This document shows, piece after piece, positions 24,664-33,763 of a DNA stretch of 64,000 bases. The translations under genes were made by a program, and so were the position numbers. The stretch spans positions 1-64,000 of the forward strand of contig NZ_BDBM01000015.1 in assembly GCF_001612985.1 (NCBI RefSeq), read 5' to 3'. The notes below the pieces were generated by a model. That model was not told where the DNA came from, did no database searches, and worked only from the letters and a program-made list of their open reading frames with translations. This DNA is from Nocardia gamkensis NBRC 108242. GTDB lineage: Bacteria; Actinomycetota; Actinomycetes; Mycobacteriales; Mycobacteriaceae. Position 1 is the first letter of the stretch. Every line of letters starts with the position of its first letter.

Positions 24664-25776
24664 ATGCCGGGCAAGCCCGAGTTTCCGGTGCAGTTGGTGC
24701 AGCCGGACGGCCGCCGCGTCCTCGATCGCGAGCACGCGGCGCTGGTCGCCGACGTCGGGCCCGACGAGTTGCGGGCGCTGTACGAGGACATGGTGGTCGC
24801 CCGCCGGATCGACGTCGAGGCCACCACGCTGCAACGCCAAGGCCAGCTCGGCCTGTGGGCGCCCATGCTCGGACAGGAGGCCGCCCAGGTCGGCTCCGCG
24901 CACGCGCTTCGTCCCGACGACTACGTCTTCTCCAGCTATCGGGAGACGGCGGTGGCCTACTGCCGAGGCGTGCCGCCCACCGATCTCACCCGCCTGTGGC
25001 GCGGCGTAGCCCACCATTGCTGGGATCCGCACGCGGTGAACATGACCAACCCCAATATCGTGGTCGGCTCCCAGGGCCTGCACGCGACCGGTTACGCGTT
25101 CGCGGCGCACCTGGACGGCGCCGAGATAGCCACCATCGCCTACTTCGGCGACGGCGCCAGCAGTCAGGGCGATCTGGCCGAAGCGCTCGGCTTCGCCGCG
25201 ACCTGGAGCGCGCCCGTCGTGTTCTTCTGCCAGAACAACCAGTGGGCGATCAGTGCCCCGGTGCGGGTGCAGAGCGCGACGCCGATCGCCCGCCGCGCCT
25301 ACGGCTACGGCATGCCGGGCAGGCAGGTCGACGGCAACGACGTGCTCGCCGTGCTCGCCGTCACCAGGCAGGCGGTGGCCAGGGCGCGCTCCGGCGGCGG
25401 CCCGTCGTTCATCGAGGCGCTCACCTACCGGATGGGTCCGCACACCACGGCGGACGATCCCACCCGGTACCGCTCGGCCGCCGAGACCGAGCAGTGGGCG
25501 CGGCGCGATCCGATCGACCGGATGCACAGGCTGCTCGAGCGCGAGGGCCACTGGGACGAGGCGTTCGCGAGCCGGGTCGCCGAGCGGTCGGACGCGGTGG
25601 CCCGAGCGGTGCGCGCCGCGACCATCGCCACACCCGATCCGGCGCCGAGCGAGCTGTTCGAGCACGTCTACACCACCCCGCATCCGCTGATCACCGAACA
25701 GCGGAGGGCGTACACGGAGTACCTGGCCGGCGATCCCGGCGGGGCCTCCGCACGAGGAGAAGGAGTCCCGCGATGA
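24664..25776 (+). CDS. bkdA: Branched-chain 2-oxoacid dehydrogenase E1 alpha
   Basis: 370 residues. With the beta subunit it decarboxylates 2-oxoisovalerate, 2-oxoisocaproate and related acids using thiamine diphosphate. The ThDP motif GDG...N is seen as GDGASSQGD (about 162) with QNNQWAIS ending it. YRMGPHTTADDPTRYR is the phosphorylation-loop region of BCKDH/PDH E1a, here followed by DDPTRYR as in bacterial enzymes. The ATG at 24664 has AGGAGG at 24650-24655. It overlaps bkdB by 4 bp. Confidence 0.93.
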   Translation: MPGKPEFPVQLVQPDGRRVLDREHAALVADVGPDELRALYEDMVVARRIDVEATTLQRQGQLGLWAPMLGQEAAQVGSAHALRPDDYVFSSYRETAVAYCRGVPPTDLTRLWRGVAHHCWDPHAVNMTNPNIVVGSQGLHATGYAFAAHLDGAEIATIAYFGDGASSQGDLAEALGFAATWSAPVVFFCQNNQWAISAPVRVQSATPIARRAYGYGMPGRQVDGNDVLAVLAVTRQAVARARSGGGPSFIEALTYRMGPHTTADDPTRYRSAAETEQWARRDPIDRMHRLLEREGHWDEAFASRVAERSDAVARAVRAATIATPDPAPSELFEHVYTTPHPLITEQRRAYTEYLAGDPGGASARGEGVPR

Positions 25777-26756
25777 TCACCACCTTCGCCGCCGCGCTCA
25801 ACACCGGCTTGCGCCGCGCGCTGGAGGACGATCCGAAGGTCTTGCTGATGGGCGAGGACATCGGCCGCCTCGGCGGGGTGTTCCGGGTGACCGACACGTT
25901 GCAGAAGGACTTCGGCGACAACCGCGTCATCGATACGCCGCTGGCCGAATCCGGCATCATCGGAACGGCTTTCGGCATGGCGCTGCGCGGATACCGGCCG
26001 GTGTGCGAGATCCAGTTCGACGGTTTCGTCTATCCCGCCTTCGACCAGATCGTCTCGCACGTCGCCAAGATCAACTATCGGACACAGGGAAAAGTGCACG
26101 CTCCCTTGACGATTCGCATCCCGTTCGGCGGCGGCATCGGTTCGGTGGAGCACCACTCCGAATCACCCGAGGCCTATTTCGCGCATACCGCCGGGTTGCG
26201 CGTGGTGACCCCGAGCAACCCGGCCGACGCGTACGCGATGATCCGCCGGGCGATCGCGCTGGACGATCCGGTCATCTTCTTCGAGCCCAAGCGCAGGTAC
26301 TGGGACAAGGCCGACGTCGACTTCGCCGCGCTCGACCGCGACGGCGGCCTGCCGCTGGATCGCGCGCGCGTGTGCGCCACGGGATCGGACGCGACCGTCG
26401 TCGCCTACGGCGGGACCGTGGCCACCGCGCTGTCGGCCGCGGGAATCGCCGCGCGGGAGGGCCACTCGCTCGAGGTGATCGACCTGCGCAGCCTGTCGCC
26501 GATCGACTTCGACACCATCGAGGAGTCGGTCGCGAAGACCGGGCGGTTGATCGTCACGCACGAGGCGCCGGTATTCGCGGGGCTCGGCGCCGAGATCGCC
26601 GCGCGGATCACCGAACGCTGCTTCTACCACCTGGAAGCGCCCGTGCTGCGCGTCGGCGGATTCGACATCCCCTACCCCCCGGCTAAGCTCGAGAAGCACC
26701 ATCTGCCCGATCCCGACCGCATTCTCGACGCGGTCGACCGCTCCCTCGCCGCGTGA
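25773..26756 (+). CDS. bkdB: Branched-chain 2-oxoacid dehydrogenase E1 beta
   Basis: 327 residues of the transketolase-like beta subunit. MGEDIGRLGGVFRVT, DTPLAESGIIGTAFGMAL and the histidine-containing GSVEHHSES are standard E1b blocks. The C-terminal transketolase domain has LRSLSPID and THEAPVFAGLGAEIA. The ATG overlaps the bkdA stop (ATGA at 25773-25776). It forms the alpha2beta2 E1 with BkdA. Confidence 0.94.
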   Translation: MITTFAAALNTGLRRALEDDPKVLLMGEDIGRLGGVFRVTDTLQKDFGDNRVIDTPLAESGIIGTAFGMALRGYRPVCEIQFDGFVYPAFDQIVSHVAKINYRTQGKVHAPLTIRIPFGGGIGSVEHHSESPEAYFAHTAGLRVVTPSNPADAYAMIRRAIALDDPVIFFEPKRRYWDKADVDFAALDRDGGLPLDRARVCATGSDATVVAYGGTVATALSAAGIAAREGHSLEVIDLRSLSPIDFDTIEESVAKTGRLIVTHEAPVFAGLGAEIAARITERCFYHLEAPVLRVGGFDIPYPPAKLEKHHLPDPDRILDAVDRSLAA

Positions 26757-26786
26757 GGCGGGGTTCGCCGTAGTGAGAGGTGCCGC

Positions 26787-28106
26787 GTGGAAAACCCTGC
26801 CCGCCAAGACCTTCCGTCGTCCGTGCTGGAGTTCCGGCTGCCGGACCTCGGCGAAGGCCTGGCCGACGCCGAACTGGTGTCGTGGGCGGTGGCCGTGGGC
26901 GACATCGTCGAGTTGAACCAGCCGATCGCCGACGTGGAGACGGCCAAGGCGGTCGTCTCGTTGCCGTCGCCGTTCGCCGGCCGGGTGGTCGAATTGCTGG
27001 CGCGGCCGGGCGACACCGTCGCGGTCGGCGCGCCGCTCATTCGCGTGCGGGCAGCCGGAGCCGACGACGCGGCGAGCGACACGGGCCGCACTTCCGTCCT
27101 GGTCGGCTACGGCCCCGAAGCGGAGGCGACGTCACGGCGGCGTCCCGTCGGTCCGCCCTCGCACAGCGTTTCACCGCCCGGCGAGGCGGACACCGAGCCG
27201 CACCGACCGGGTAACGCGGCAGCGACACCCGCCGCGCGAAAGCTGGCGCGCGAACTCGGCTTGGATCTGTGGTTCATCGCGGGCTCCGGGCCGGGCGGCG
27301 CGGTCACCGTCGAGGACGTGCGCGGCGCGGTACCCGTCTCACAGCCGCATCCGGCCGCACCGGCCACCGTGGCCGGCGCGGACAGCGAGGCGGTCCGCCC
27401 GTCCGCGCGCGAGGAACGCACCCCGATCAGCGGCATCCGCAAGCGCACCGCGACGGCGATGTCGAACAGCGCGCGCACCATTCCGCAGGCCGCCGCGTTC
27501 GTCACCGTCGACTGCACCGCCTCGATGGAACTCCTCGATCATCTGCGCAGCACGAAATCCTTCGCGGGCCTGACCTTGACGCCGCTGGCGCTGGTCGCCA
27601 AGGCAGCACTGGCCGCGCTCGCGGACTTTCCCGGCATGAACGTCTGCTGGGACGAGGCCGCTCAGGAGATCGTCACCAAGCACTACGTCAACCTGGGCAT
27701 CGCGGTGGCCACCGAGCGCGGCCTGCTGGTCCCGAACATCAAAGAGGCGCAAACGCTGAGCCTGCGCGACCTGGCCCGCGAGATCGCCTGGCTGGCCGAG
27801 ACCGCACGCGCGGGCGGCGCGACGACCGCCGAACTGCGCGGCGGAACGTTCACCATCACCAACATCGGCGTCTACGGCGTGGACACCGGCGTCCCGCTGG
27901 TCAACCCGGGCGAGTCCGCGATCCTGTGTCTCGGTTCGATCCGCAAGCAGCCGTGGGTCGTTCGCGACGAGATCGCGGTCCGGTGGGTGACCACCCTCGG
28001 CGTCGGCTTCGACCATCGCATGATCGACGGCGAGCAGGCGGCGCGCTTCCTGGCCACCACCGCGGGATTCCTGGAGGACCCGCTCACCCTGCTCGGCCGG
28101 GCGTGA
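26787..28106 (+). CDS. bkdC: Branched-chain 2-oxoacid dehydrogenase E2 (dihydrolipoyl acyltransferase)
   Basis: 439 residues. One lipoyl domain (about 13-88) with lipoyl-lysine K54 in VETAKAVV, an Ala/Pro/Thr linker, a peripheral-subunit-binding domain (about 145-178, ATPAARKLARELGLDL) and the acyltransferase core. Its catalytic H410 is in FDHRMIDG. It moves the acyl group from E1 to CoA. The GTG start at 26787 has GAGAGG at 26774-26779. No E3 (lipoamide dehydrogenase) is in the window, so it must use one encoded elsewhere. Confidence 0.94.
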   Translation: MENPARQDLPSSVLEFRLPDLGEGLADAELVSWAVAVGDIVELNQPIADVETAKAVVSLPSPFAGRVVELLARPGDTVAVGAPLIRVRAAGADDAASDTGRTSVLVGYGPEAEATSRRRPVGPPSHSVSPPGEADTEPHRPGNAAATPAARKLARELGLDLWFIAGSGPGGAVTVEDVRGAVPVSQPHPAAPATVAGADSEAVRPSAREERTPISGIRKRTATAMSNSARTIPQAAAFVTVDCTASMELLDHLRSTKSFAGLTLTPLALVAKAALAALADFPGMNVCWDEAAQEIVTKHYVNLGIAVATERGLLVPNIKEAQTLSLRDLAREIAWLAETARAGGATTAELRGGTFTITNIGVYGVDTGVPLVNPGESAILCLGSIRKQPWVVRDEIAVRWVTTLGVGFDHRMIDGEQAARFLATTAGFLEDPLTLLGRA

Positions 28107-28114
28107 CCCGGCGT

Positions 28115-28537
28115 TCAGTCGGTGACGAGCGCCGTCGCGGCGGTGCGGATGACCTCCGGGATCTCGACCGGTTTGCGGGTCTCGGCGTCCACATAGACGT
28201 GCACGAAGACACCGGTTGCGGACAGTTCCAGCTCGCCGTCGGCCTCCCGGAAGATGGCCAGATCGTAGGTGATGCTGGAGCGGCCGAGCCGGGAGATGCG
28301 CAAGCCGACCTGCAACTGGTCCGGGAAGCTGATCGAGCCTTCATACCGGCAGGAGGTCTGCGCCACCACGCCGAGCGCGGGCAGTTCGCGGATGTCGGTT
28401 CCGGTGGCGTGCATCAACCACGCGTTGACCGCGGTGTCGAAGTACGAGTAGTAGGTCACGTTGTTCACGTGCCCGTAGTGGTCGTTGTCGGCCCACCGGG
28501 TCGGCACCGGCCAGAGCACCGGATACTGCTGTGTCAC
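28115..28537 (-). CDS. Acyl-CoA thioesterase, 4HBT hot-dog fold
   Basis: 140 residues. The 4-hydroxybenzoyl-CoA thioesterase signature RWADNDHYGHVNNVTYYSYFD contains the catalytic Asp (WADND), followed by the hot-dog helix and strands. It is convergent with bkdC with an 8-bp gap, so it may clear acyl-CoAs from branched-chain catabolism, but this is positional inference. A GTG start at 28537 is used. Confidence 0.88.
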   Translation of the reverse strand: MTQQYPVLWPVPTRWADNDHYGHVNNVTYYSYFDTAVNAWLMHATGTDIRELPALGVVAQTSCRYEGSISFPDQLQVGLRISRLGRSSITYDLAIFREADGELELSATGVFVHVYVDAETRKPVEIPEVIRTAATALVTD

Positions 28538-28574
28538 CCGGCCGACGATAGCTCAGTGGGGACGATGCGGTATT

Positions 28575-28720
28575 CATCGCGCCGCGTGCGGGGCCCTACG
28601 TGGCTACGCGCGCTCCCTCCTCCGGGCCTGACCGCACGCGGCTGGAATCCATCGCGCCGCGTGCGGGGCCCTACGTGGCTACGCGCGCTCCCTCCTCCGG
28701 GGCCGACCGCACGCGACTGT
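28575..28720. repeat. Tandem 71-bp direct repeat (period 75 bp) at the araC-type 3' end
   Basis: 28575-28645 and 28650-28720 match at about 67 of 71 bases, the first 52 being identical. Copy 2 contains the last codons and stop of the AraC gene; copy 1 is non-coding and repeats that 3' end. The first copy contains a 10-bp inverted repeat (CCGCGTGCGG / CCGCACGCGG, about 40 bp apart; 9 bp in copy 2), so it can form a hairpin and could aid termination. Confidence 0.85.
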
Positions 28721-29636
28721 GCCGGTGGTCACGCGGAGAGACACCGAAGTGCCGTTTGAACGCCGTGCTCAGCGCGAAGGCGCTGCCGTACCCGACCTGA
28801 CGGGCGATGGCCTCGATGGTGGCGTCCGATTCCTGGAGCAGGTCGGCGGCCAGTGCCAGCCGCCATTCGGTGAGGAACGCCATCGGCGGCTCGCCCACCA
28901 GATCGGTGAACCGGCGCGCCAGCGCGGCCCGCGACACACCCACCGCCTCGGCCAGGCCCGCGACCGTCCAGCCGTGCGCCGGATTGTGCTGGAGCAGCCG
29001 CAGGGCCTTGCCGACCAACGGGTCGCCGTAGGCGTGGTACCAGGCGGGCGCGTCGTTGCGGGCGAACCAGGCGCGCAGCGCGGCGATCAGCACCAGGTCC
29101 AGCAGGCGGTCCAGCACCGCGCTCTGCGCGGGCTCGTCCTTGGTCACCTCGTCGACCAGGATGTCCAGCACCCGGCTGTCGAACTCACCGCGCCGCAACA
29201 CCAGCACCGACGGGAGCGCGCGCAGCAGGCGCTGGCCCGCCGCGCCCGCGGACTCGTAGGTTCCGGTGACCATCAGGGTCGCCCCGCCCGGGTCGGTCCC
29301 CCACTGCCGAACACCCAGGCTGAGTGTCTCGCAGAGGATCTCACCCTGCGGCGTCTTCGTCACCTGACCGGGATGGATGACGATCTGCGGTTCGGTCGCC
29401 GGGTCGTCGGCCACCGTGTACGGGGCGGGCCCGCGGAAGATCGCGACGTCGCCCGCGCCCAGCTGCCGCGGCTCGCCCTCGCCGGTGACGATCCACGCGT
29501 CGCCGCGGATCATCGACAACACGGTCAGCGGGGCCTCGTCCTGGATGCGCAGCGACCACGGCGGATTCAGCAGCGAACACATCAAGAACGCGCCGCGGGC
29601 GCGGGGGCCTTCGAGCAGACTTGCGAGCGGATCCAC
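28671..29636 (-). CDS. AraC-family regulator with cupin-type sensor domain
   Basis: 321 residues. The N-terminal cupin_6-like domain (about 1-180, with AGDVAIFRGPAPYTV) precedes two AraC HTHs (about 215-315): GWTVAGLAEAVGVSRAALARRF and ATIEAIARQVGYGSAFALSTAFKRHFG, ending SPRDHR. Such regulators often control a divergent transporter or oxidoreductase; here an MFS gene starts 210 bp away in the opposite direction. Its last 16 codons lie inside copy 2 of a 75-bp-period repeat. A GTG start is used at 29636. Confidence 0.9.
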   Translation of the reverse strand: MDPLASLLEGPRARGAFLMCSLLNPPWSLRIQDEAPLTVLSMIRGDAWIVTGEGEPRQLGAGDVAIFRGPAPYTVADDPATEPQIVIHPGQVTKTPQGEILCETLSLGVRQWGTDPGGATLMVTGTYESAGAAGQRLLRALPSVLVLRRGEFDSRVLDILVDEVTKDEPAQSAVLDRLLDLVLIAALRAWFARNDAPAWYHAYGDPLVGKALRLLQHNPAHGWTVAGLAEAVGVSRAALARRFTDLVGEPPMAFLTEWRLALAADLLQESDATIEAIARQVGYGSAFALSTAFKRHFGVSPRDHRHSRVRSAPEEGARVAT

Positions 29637-29845
29637 CCGTCCAGAGTAGACGATGGCGCATGATTATGAGCCGTCGAACCAAGATCCGTCTCTGCCTCGA
29701 CGGCGTGCGCGAGCGGTGGCGGGATAGAGCCGTCAGCGGAAATCCGGAATGTCCCGGCCCCTCGAGACGTTGAAAATGTAATCAGACCCGCTCGCGGACG
29801 TGACGCGCAGAGCCGAGCGTCACGCACGGTCGCACGACCAGGTCA

Positions 29846-31252
29846 ATGGCGCCCTGGACCGCCGCCGCGGGCGGGGCTGGCCAGATCGGACGATCCGTCG
29901 GTACCGTCGAAACGGTGTTGAGCCCGACGGTCGATCGTCCGATCCGCGTCGCGCGCGCCGCGGTGTTCACGGTCTTCGCGTTGAACGGCTTCCTGCTCGC
30001 CATGTGGGTGGTGCACATTCCGGTCATCACCGACCGCACGGGCGTTTCGAAATCCATGCTGGGCATGTTCATCCTGCTGATGTCCGGTGCGGGAATCGCC
30101 GGAATGCGGCTGGCGGGGCCGCTCGCCGATCGGTTCGGCAGCAGGACGCTGGTCGGCACGGCCGCGTGCATCGCGTCGGTGGCGGTGGTCGGCCCCGGCC
30201 TCGCCACCGGACCGTTCACCTTGGCACTCGCCCTGGCCTGTTTCGGTTTCGGCAACGGCGCGCTGGACGTGTCGATGAATACCCAAGCGGTGCTGGTGGA
30301 ACGGGCCTATCGGCGTCCGATCATGGCCGCTTTCCACGCGCTGTTCTCCGGCGGCGGCCTGCTCGGTTCACTGCTCGGAGCCGCCACACTGCGGGCAGGA
30401 TGGGATATCCGGGTGACGCTGGTCCTCGCCGCGGCGAGCTGCGTCGCGCTGACCCTCACCCTGGTGCCGCGGTTGCTGCGGGAGACCAGGTCGGGCGCGG
30501 AGACGCTCCACGGCGTCGCGTCCGTGCACGCGAGCGACCTGGACGAGACGTCGCCGGAGCACGCCCCGACGTCGTATGAGACCGCCTCGTCCCCCCACGA
30601 CGTCATGCCGATCGGCTCCGACGCCGCGCGGTCGCCGGATCAGCCCGGCCCGGACCGGATGACGCGCGATCACGTGACAACGCCCCTCGATGCCCGTGAT
30701 CGCGGCCGAAAGGTGTTCGCGCTGGCCGCGATCGCTTTCGCACTGCTGCTGGCCGAAGGGGTGGCCGCCGACTGGAGCGCCTTGCAGCTGCGCGAGCATC
30801 TGAACGCGGACGCGGCCACCGCGGCGCTCGCCTTCGGAGCCTTCTCCACCACGATGACGATCGGGCGTTTCGGCGCCGACCGGGTCAGCCACGCCTTCGG
30901 CCGGGTCGCGGTGGTGCGCTACGGCTCGCTCATCGCGGCCGCCGGCCTGGCGGTGATCGTCGTCTCGCCGTGGATTCCGCTGACACTGCTGGGCTGGACC
31001 CTGGCCGGGCTCGGACTCGCGGGCGGGATTCCGCAGATCTTCACCGCGGCGGGGAATCTCGGCTCCGCCAGGGCCGCTACCGACATGTCGCGGGTGTTCA
31101 GCATCGGTTATCTCGGACTGCTCGCCGGTCCCACGGTCATCGGCTGGCTCACCGCCGTGATGTCACTGACCACGGCGATGGTCGTGCCGATGATCGCGAT
31201 CCTGCTCTGCTGCCGGTACGCGAGCGTCGTCGCCACGCCTCGGGCCGACTGA
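29846..31252 (+). CDS. MFS transporter
   Basis: Up to 468 residues with 12 predicted membrane segments in two six-helix halves. The loop-2 motif GPLADRFGSRTLVG is present. The central cytoplasmic loop is unusually long and hydrophilic (about 215-290). The MMAAFHALFSGGGLLG-like segment (IMAAFHALFSGGGLLG) is typical of the YbjJ/FucP-like branch. The true start may be GTG 29915, as the first 23 residues are not hydrophobic. Likely regulated by the divergent AraC protein. Substrate unknown. Confidence 0.85.
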   Translation: MAPWTAAAGGAGQIGRSVGTVETVLSPTVDRPIRVARAAVFTVFALNGFLLAMWVVHIPVITDRTGVSKSMLGMFILLMSGAGIAGMRLAGPLADRFGSRTLVGTAACIASVAVVGPGLATGPFTLALALACFGFGNGALDVSMNTQAVLVERAYRRPIMAAFHALFSGGGLLGSLLGAATLRAGWDIRVTLVLAAASCVALTLTLVPRLLRETRSGAETLHGVASVHASDLDETSPEHAPTSYETASSPHDVMPIGSDAARSPDQPGPDRMTRDHVTTPLDARDRGRKVFALAAIAFALLLAEGVAADWSALQLREHLNADAATAALAFGAFSTTMTIGRFGADRVSHAFGRVAVVRYGSLIAAAGLAVIVVSPWIPLTLLGWTLAGLGLAGGIPQIFTAAGNLGSARAATDMSRVFSIGYLGLLAGPTVIGWLTAVMSLTTAMVVPMIAILLCCRYASVVATPRAD

Positions 31253-31623
31253 CCGGATCGACGATCCATCGTCAGCTCGACCATCGGCACCTCGTCGATG
31301 CCCGCACCCGTGGCTTCCTCGACTATCCGGCCGAGACTCCGGTATGCCCGCGGACGGTCGCACCGATAGCCCGCGAGGACGGCGGCGGACTCGTCCGGGG
31401 TCAGCACCCGGGCCAGAGCCGGAACCCTGGCGCGCACGCCGATACTCATGTGACAGCGCGGATCGGCGGCGAGATTGCGGAACCACTGCGCCTGTGTGCC
31501 GAAGCCGGACGCGATCACCACGCGGTCCCGGCTCGGCCGCGCCACCGTCTCCAACACCACATAGCGTGGACGGCCCGAGCTGCGGCCGATGTGCTCCAGC
31601 AGCAGGAGCCGCCCAGCCGCGCA
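31108..31623 (-). pseudogene. 5'-truncated deazaflavin (F420)-dependent nitroreductase remnant
   Basis: The frame starts immediately after the stop codon of the upstream gene (31624-31626) with no start codon. It reads GRLLLLEHIGRSSGRPRYV, then ASGFGTQAQWFRNLAADPR and a normal-looking mid-section to about 31255. These are hallmarks of the Ddn-type nitroreductase family, but about 25-30 N-terminal residues are missing. The distal 50 codons run antisense into the MFS gene and are unlike the family. Deletion of the 5' end by fusion to the neighbour is the simplest reading. A GTG/ATG inside could still drive a fragment. Confidence 0.65.
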
Positions 31624-32388
31624 CTACTTGGGCGGCACCAGGCACAGGGTGATCGGCTCGGGCTTGGGATAGACGATCGTGTCGTTCTCCGTCGCCTTCG
31701 CCCCGCACGCGGATTTGTCCGCGGTGCCGCGCACGATCCGTCCGATCTTGAAGTCCGCCGTCGACCCACAGGCCACCTTGGTGCTGGCGCCGAGGAAACC
31801 GCCGTCGATGCAGTCGCCCTCCTTGACGTTCAGCCGCAGGCACAGCGTGTATTCGTTGCTGCCGGTCTGGTAGTAGCTGGCGTAGTCCTTGGTGGCGCAG
31901 TCCGCGTTCGCGCCGTCGAGCCGTTGCGCCACCACGTAATTGGCTTCGGCATCGGAGCATTCCTTGGTTTCGAACTCCGCTTTGACGGTGGTGCCCGACA
32001 GCTTCGCGCACTGACCGATATCGATCTTCTCGCCGTCCGAACGGAACACGGTGCGACCGCCGATGACCAGCAGGCCGATCACCACGACGACACCCAGCAC
32101 GGCGAGGATCTTGCCCACTCCGCCACCTCCGCTGCGATTCTGCTGGGGTGGCGGTCCCGGCGGCGGGAAACCCCCACCGGGGTAGCCCGGCTGCTGCGGG
32201 AAGCCTCCCTGCGGCGGATAGCCCGGCTGGCCGGGGTAGCCGGGCTGCGGCTGCGGCTGACCGGGATAGCCCTGCTGCCCCGGAAAACCCTGCGGCGCAC
32301 CGGCAGGCGGTTGCTGCGGATAGCCGGGCTGGCCAGGCGGTGGATAGCCGGGCTGCCCTGGCTGCGGATGGTTCGGTGGTGTTGTCAT
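31624..32388 (-). CDS. Proline-rich membrane-anchored protein with Cys-rich exported domain (LppU/SCO3897-like)
   Basis: 254 residues. The first 85 are a cytoplasmic Pro/Gly/Gln tail with repeated QPGYP units. One membrane segment (about 92-111) follows, then an extracytoplasmic domain with eight cysteines (in GQCAKL, KECSD, DCATK, LCLRL, GDCIDG, VACGS, SACGA and LCLVP), probably four disulfides. This plan matches the LppU/SCO3897 group; no lipobox is present. The ATG at 32388 replaces an upstream in-frame start that lacks family residues. Function unknown. Its stop abuts the nitroreductase remnant. Confidence 0.8.
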   Translation of the reverse strand: MTTPPNHPQPGQPGYPPPGQPGYPQQPPAGAPQGFPGQQGYPGQPQPQPGYPGQPGYPPQGGFPQQPGYPGGGFPPPGPPPQQNRSGGGGVGKILAVLGVVVVIGLLVIGGRTVFRSDGEKIDIGQCAKLSGTTVKAEFETKECSDAEANYVVAQRLDGANADCATKDYASYYQTGSNEYTLCLRLNVKEGDCIDGGFLGASTKVACGSTADFKIGRIVRGTADKSACGAKATENDTIVYPKPEPITLCLVPPK

Positions 32389-32517
32389 GGATCCCCTCCC
32401 CGGGTCTCGCGTGGTTCCGTGCGCACAGGCGACGGGCGAACCCATGGAATCTAGCCGATCATCGCGAACCCCGCCGGACCGGTGAACCGCCGCAACGGCT
32501 TCGGCGCACGCCGGTTC

Positions 32518-33666
32518 TCACAGATACAGTCCCGGATTGACCGCATCCCGTGCGACGGCATCGATCCTGGCCTCGCCGTCGCGCACCGCCACGAGCTCCG
32601 CCAAGGTCGCGCCGTCCGGATAAGCGCCTGCCTCGCACCGCTGCTCCCGGGGCAGCCAGGCCGCCGCCTCCACGCCGGACAACCGCCCGATCTCGATCCG
32701 CGCCAGGCACCGGCCCGGCCGCGTCACCGCCGGGTGCAGGCGCGACAGGTCCTCGTTGGTGGTGATGGCGACGAGCACGTCCCGGCCCTGGCCCAGCATG
32801 CCGTCGGTCAGGTTCAACAGCCGCGAGAGTCCCTGCCCGGCCGCCTCCTTGGCTTCGCCACGGATCAGCTCGTCGCAGTCCTCCAGGACCAGCATCCGCC
32901 AGCGGGGCGCGCCCTCGTCGGCATTGTCTACGCCCGCGGCCACGTCCATCAGGTAGCCGGGCTTGCCGAACATCACCTCGGGATCGAGCACGCAATCGAA
33001 TTGGCACCAGGCGCCCCAGGCACGCGCCAGCGCGCGCAGCGCGGTTGTCTTCCCCGTACCGGGAGGTCCGTGCAGCAGCACCAGGCGGCCGCGGACGTCG
33101 GCGGCGGTGAGCGACATCAGGCGATCCATCGCGGTGGCGACCTCGCCCGTGTAGTTACCCCGGATCGACGACCACTCGGGCGCCGAGATCGAGCGCGCAC
33201 GCCGCTGCGGGCCGTGGGTGTGCATGTGCCAGAAGCCCATCTCCACGGTGTCGCCCACCTCCGGCGGCGCCGCCGCGTCCCGGATGGCCTCGGCGAGCAG
33301 CTCGTCCGCGAGCGTCTCGCTGACGGCGGTGACCTCGACCATCGCCGAACCGCCCGACCAGCGCACCGACCGCAGCGACCAGCCGGGACCCACCACCAGC
33401 GTCGCCCCGCTGTCGTTGTCGCGCGCCGTGCGCACCACGCGGCCACGGCCGGGACGCAGCGGCGCTTCCGGCCGCACCCGCTCCAGATGCGCGGTGCGCG
33501 CGCACGGTTGATCGCCGCGCAGGAACGGACCGAGCGCGAGGGCGTCGATCGCGTCGCGGATCGAGTACGTGGAATCGACTACGACGGTCCACGGCAGCCG
33601 CTCGGCGGGATCGGCCGAGGGCTCCCCGGGACCGATCAACCGAAGAGGCTCATGACGTGCGGACAC
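32518..33666 (-). CDS. AAA-type ATPase with DUF5925 N-terminal region
   Basis: 382 residues. Walker A is GPPGTGKTT (about 199-207) and Walker B MLVLEDCD (near 258). ITTNEDL is sensor 1 and RPGRCLARIE the arginine-finger/second-region block of classic AAA proteins. Residues 1-190 resemble the DUF5925 region found before such ATPases in actinobacteria. No partner protein is evident nearby. A GTG start is used. Substrate unknown. Confidence 0.85.
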   Translation of the reverse strand: MSARHEPLRLIGPGEPSADPAERLPWTVVVDSTYSIRDAIDALALGPFLRGDQPCARTAHLERVRPEAPLRPGRGRVVRTARDNDSGATLVVGPGWSLRSVRWSGGSAMVEVTAVSETLADELLAEAIRDAAAPPEVGDTVEMGFWHMHTHGPQRRARSISAPEWSSIRGNYTGEVATAMDRLMSLTAADVRGRLVLLHGPPGTGKTTALRALARAWGAWCQFDCVLDPEVMFGKPGYLMDVAAGVDNADEGAPRWRMLVLEDCDELIRGEAKEAAGQGLSRLLNLTDGMLGQGRDVLVAITTNEDLSRLHPAVTRPGRCLARIEIGRLSGVEAAAWLPREQRCEAGAYPDGATLAELVAVRDGEARIDAVARDAVNPGLYL

Positions 33667-33714
33667 CCGGAGAATGATCCGGGGCGCCCTGCCGCGATGT
33701 CCATCGAATTACGA

Positions 33715-33747
33715 AAGCGCCCCTCCACCGAAGGTGAAGGGGCGCTT
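33715..33747 (-). terminator. Hairpin terminator after pntB
   Basis: Arms of 15 bp (AAGCGCCCCTCCACC and GGTGAAGGGGCGCTT, one G-T pair) around a GAA loop, 17 bp beyond the pntB stop. There is no U-tract, as is common in actinobacteria. It sits between the converging 3' side of pntB and the start side of the AAA gene, insulating the pnt operon. Confidence 0.75.
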
Positions 33748-33763
33748 CGCGAGAACCTCCGGC

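Noticed and set aside
32130..32370. Repetitive DNA in the proline-rich gene as a possible CRISPR or tandem repeat
   Set aside because: The repeats are irregular codon-level QPGYP units within a gene, with no spacer structure.
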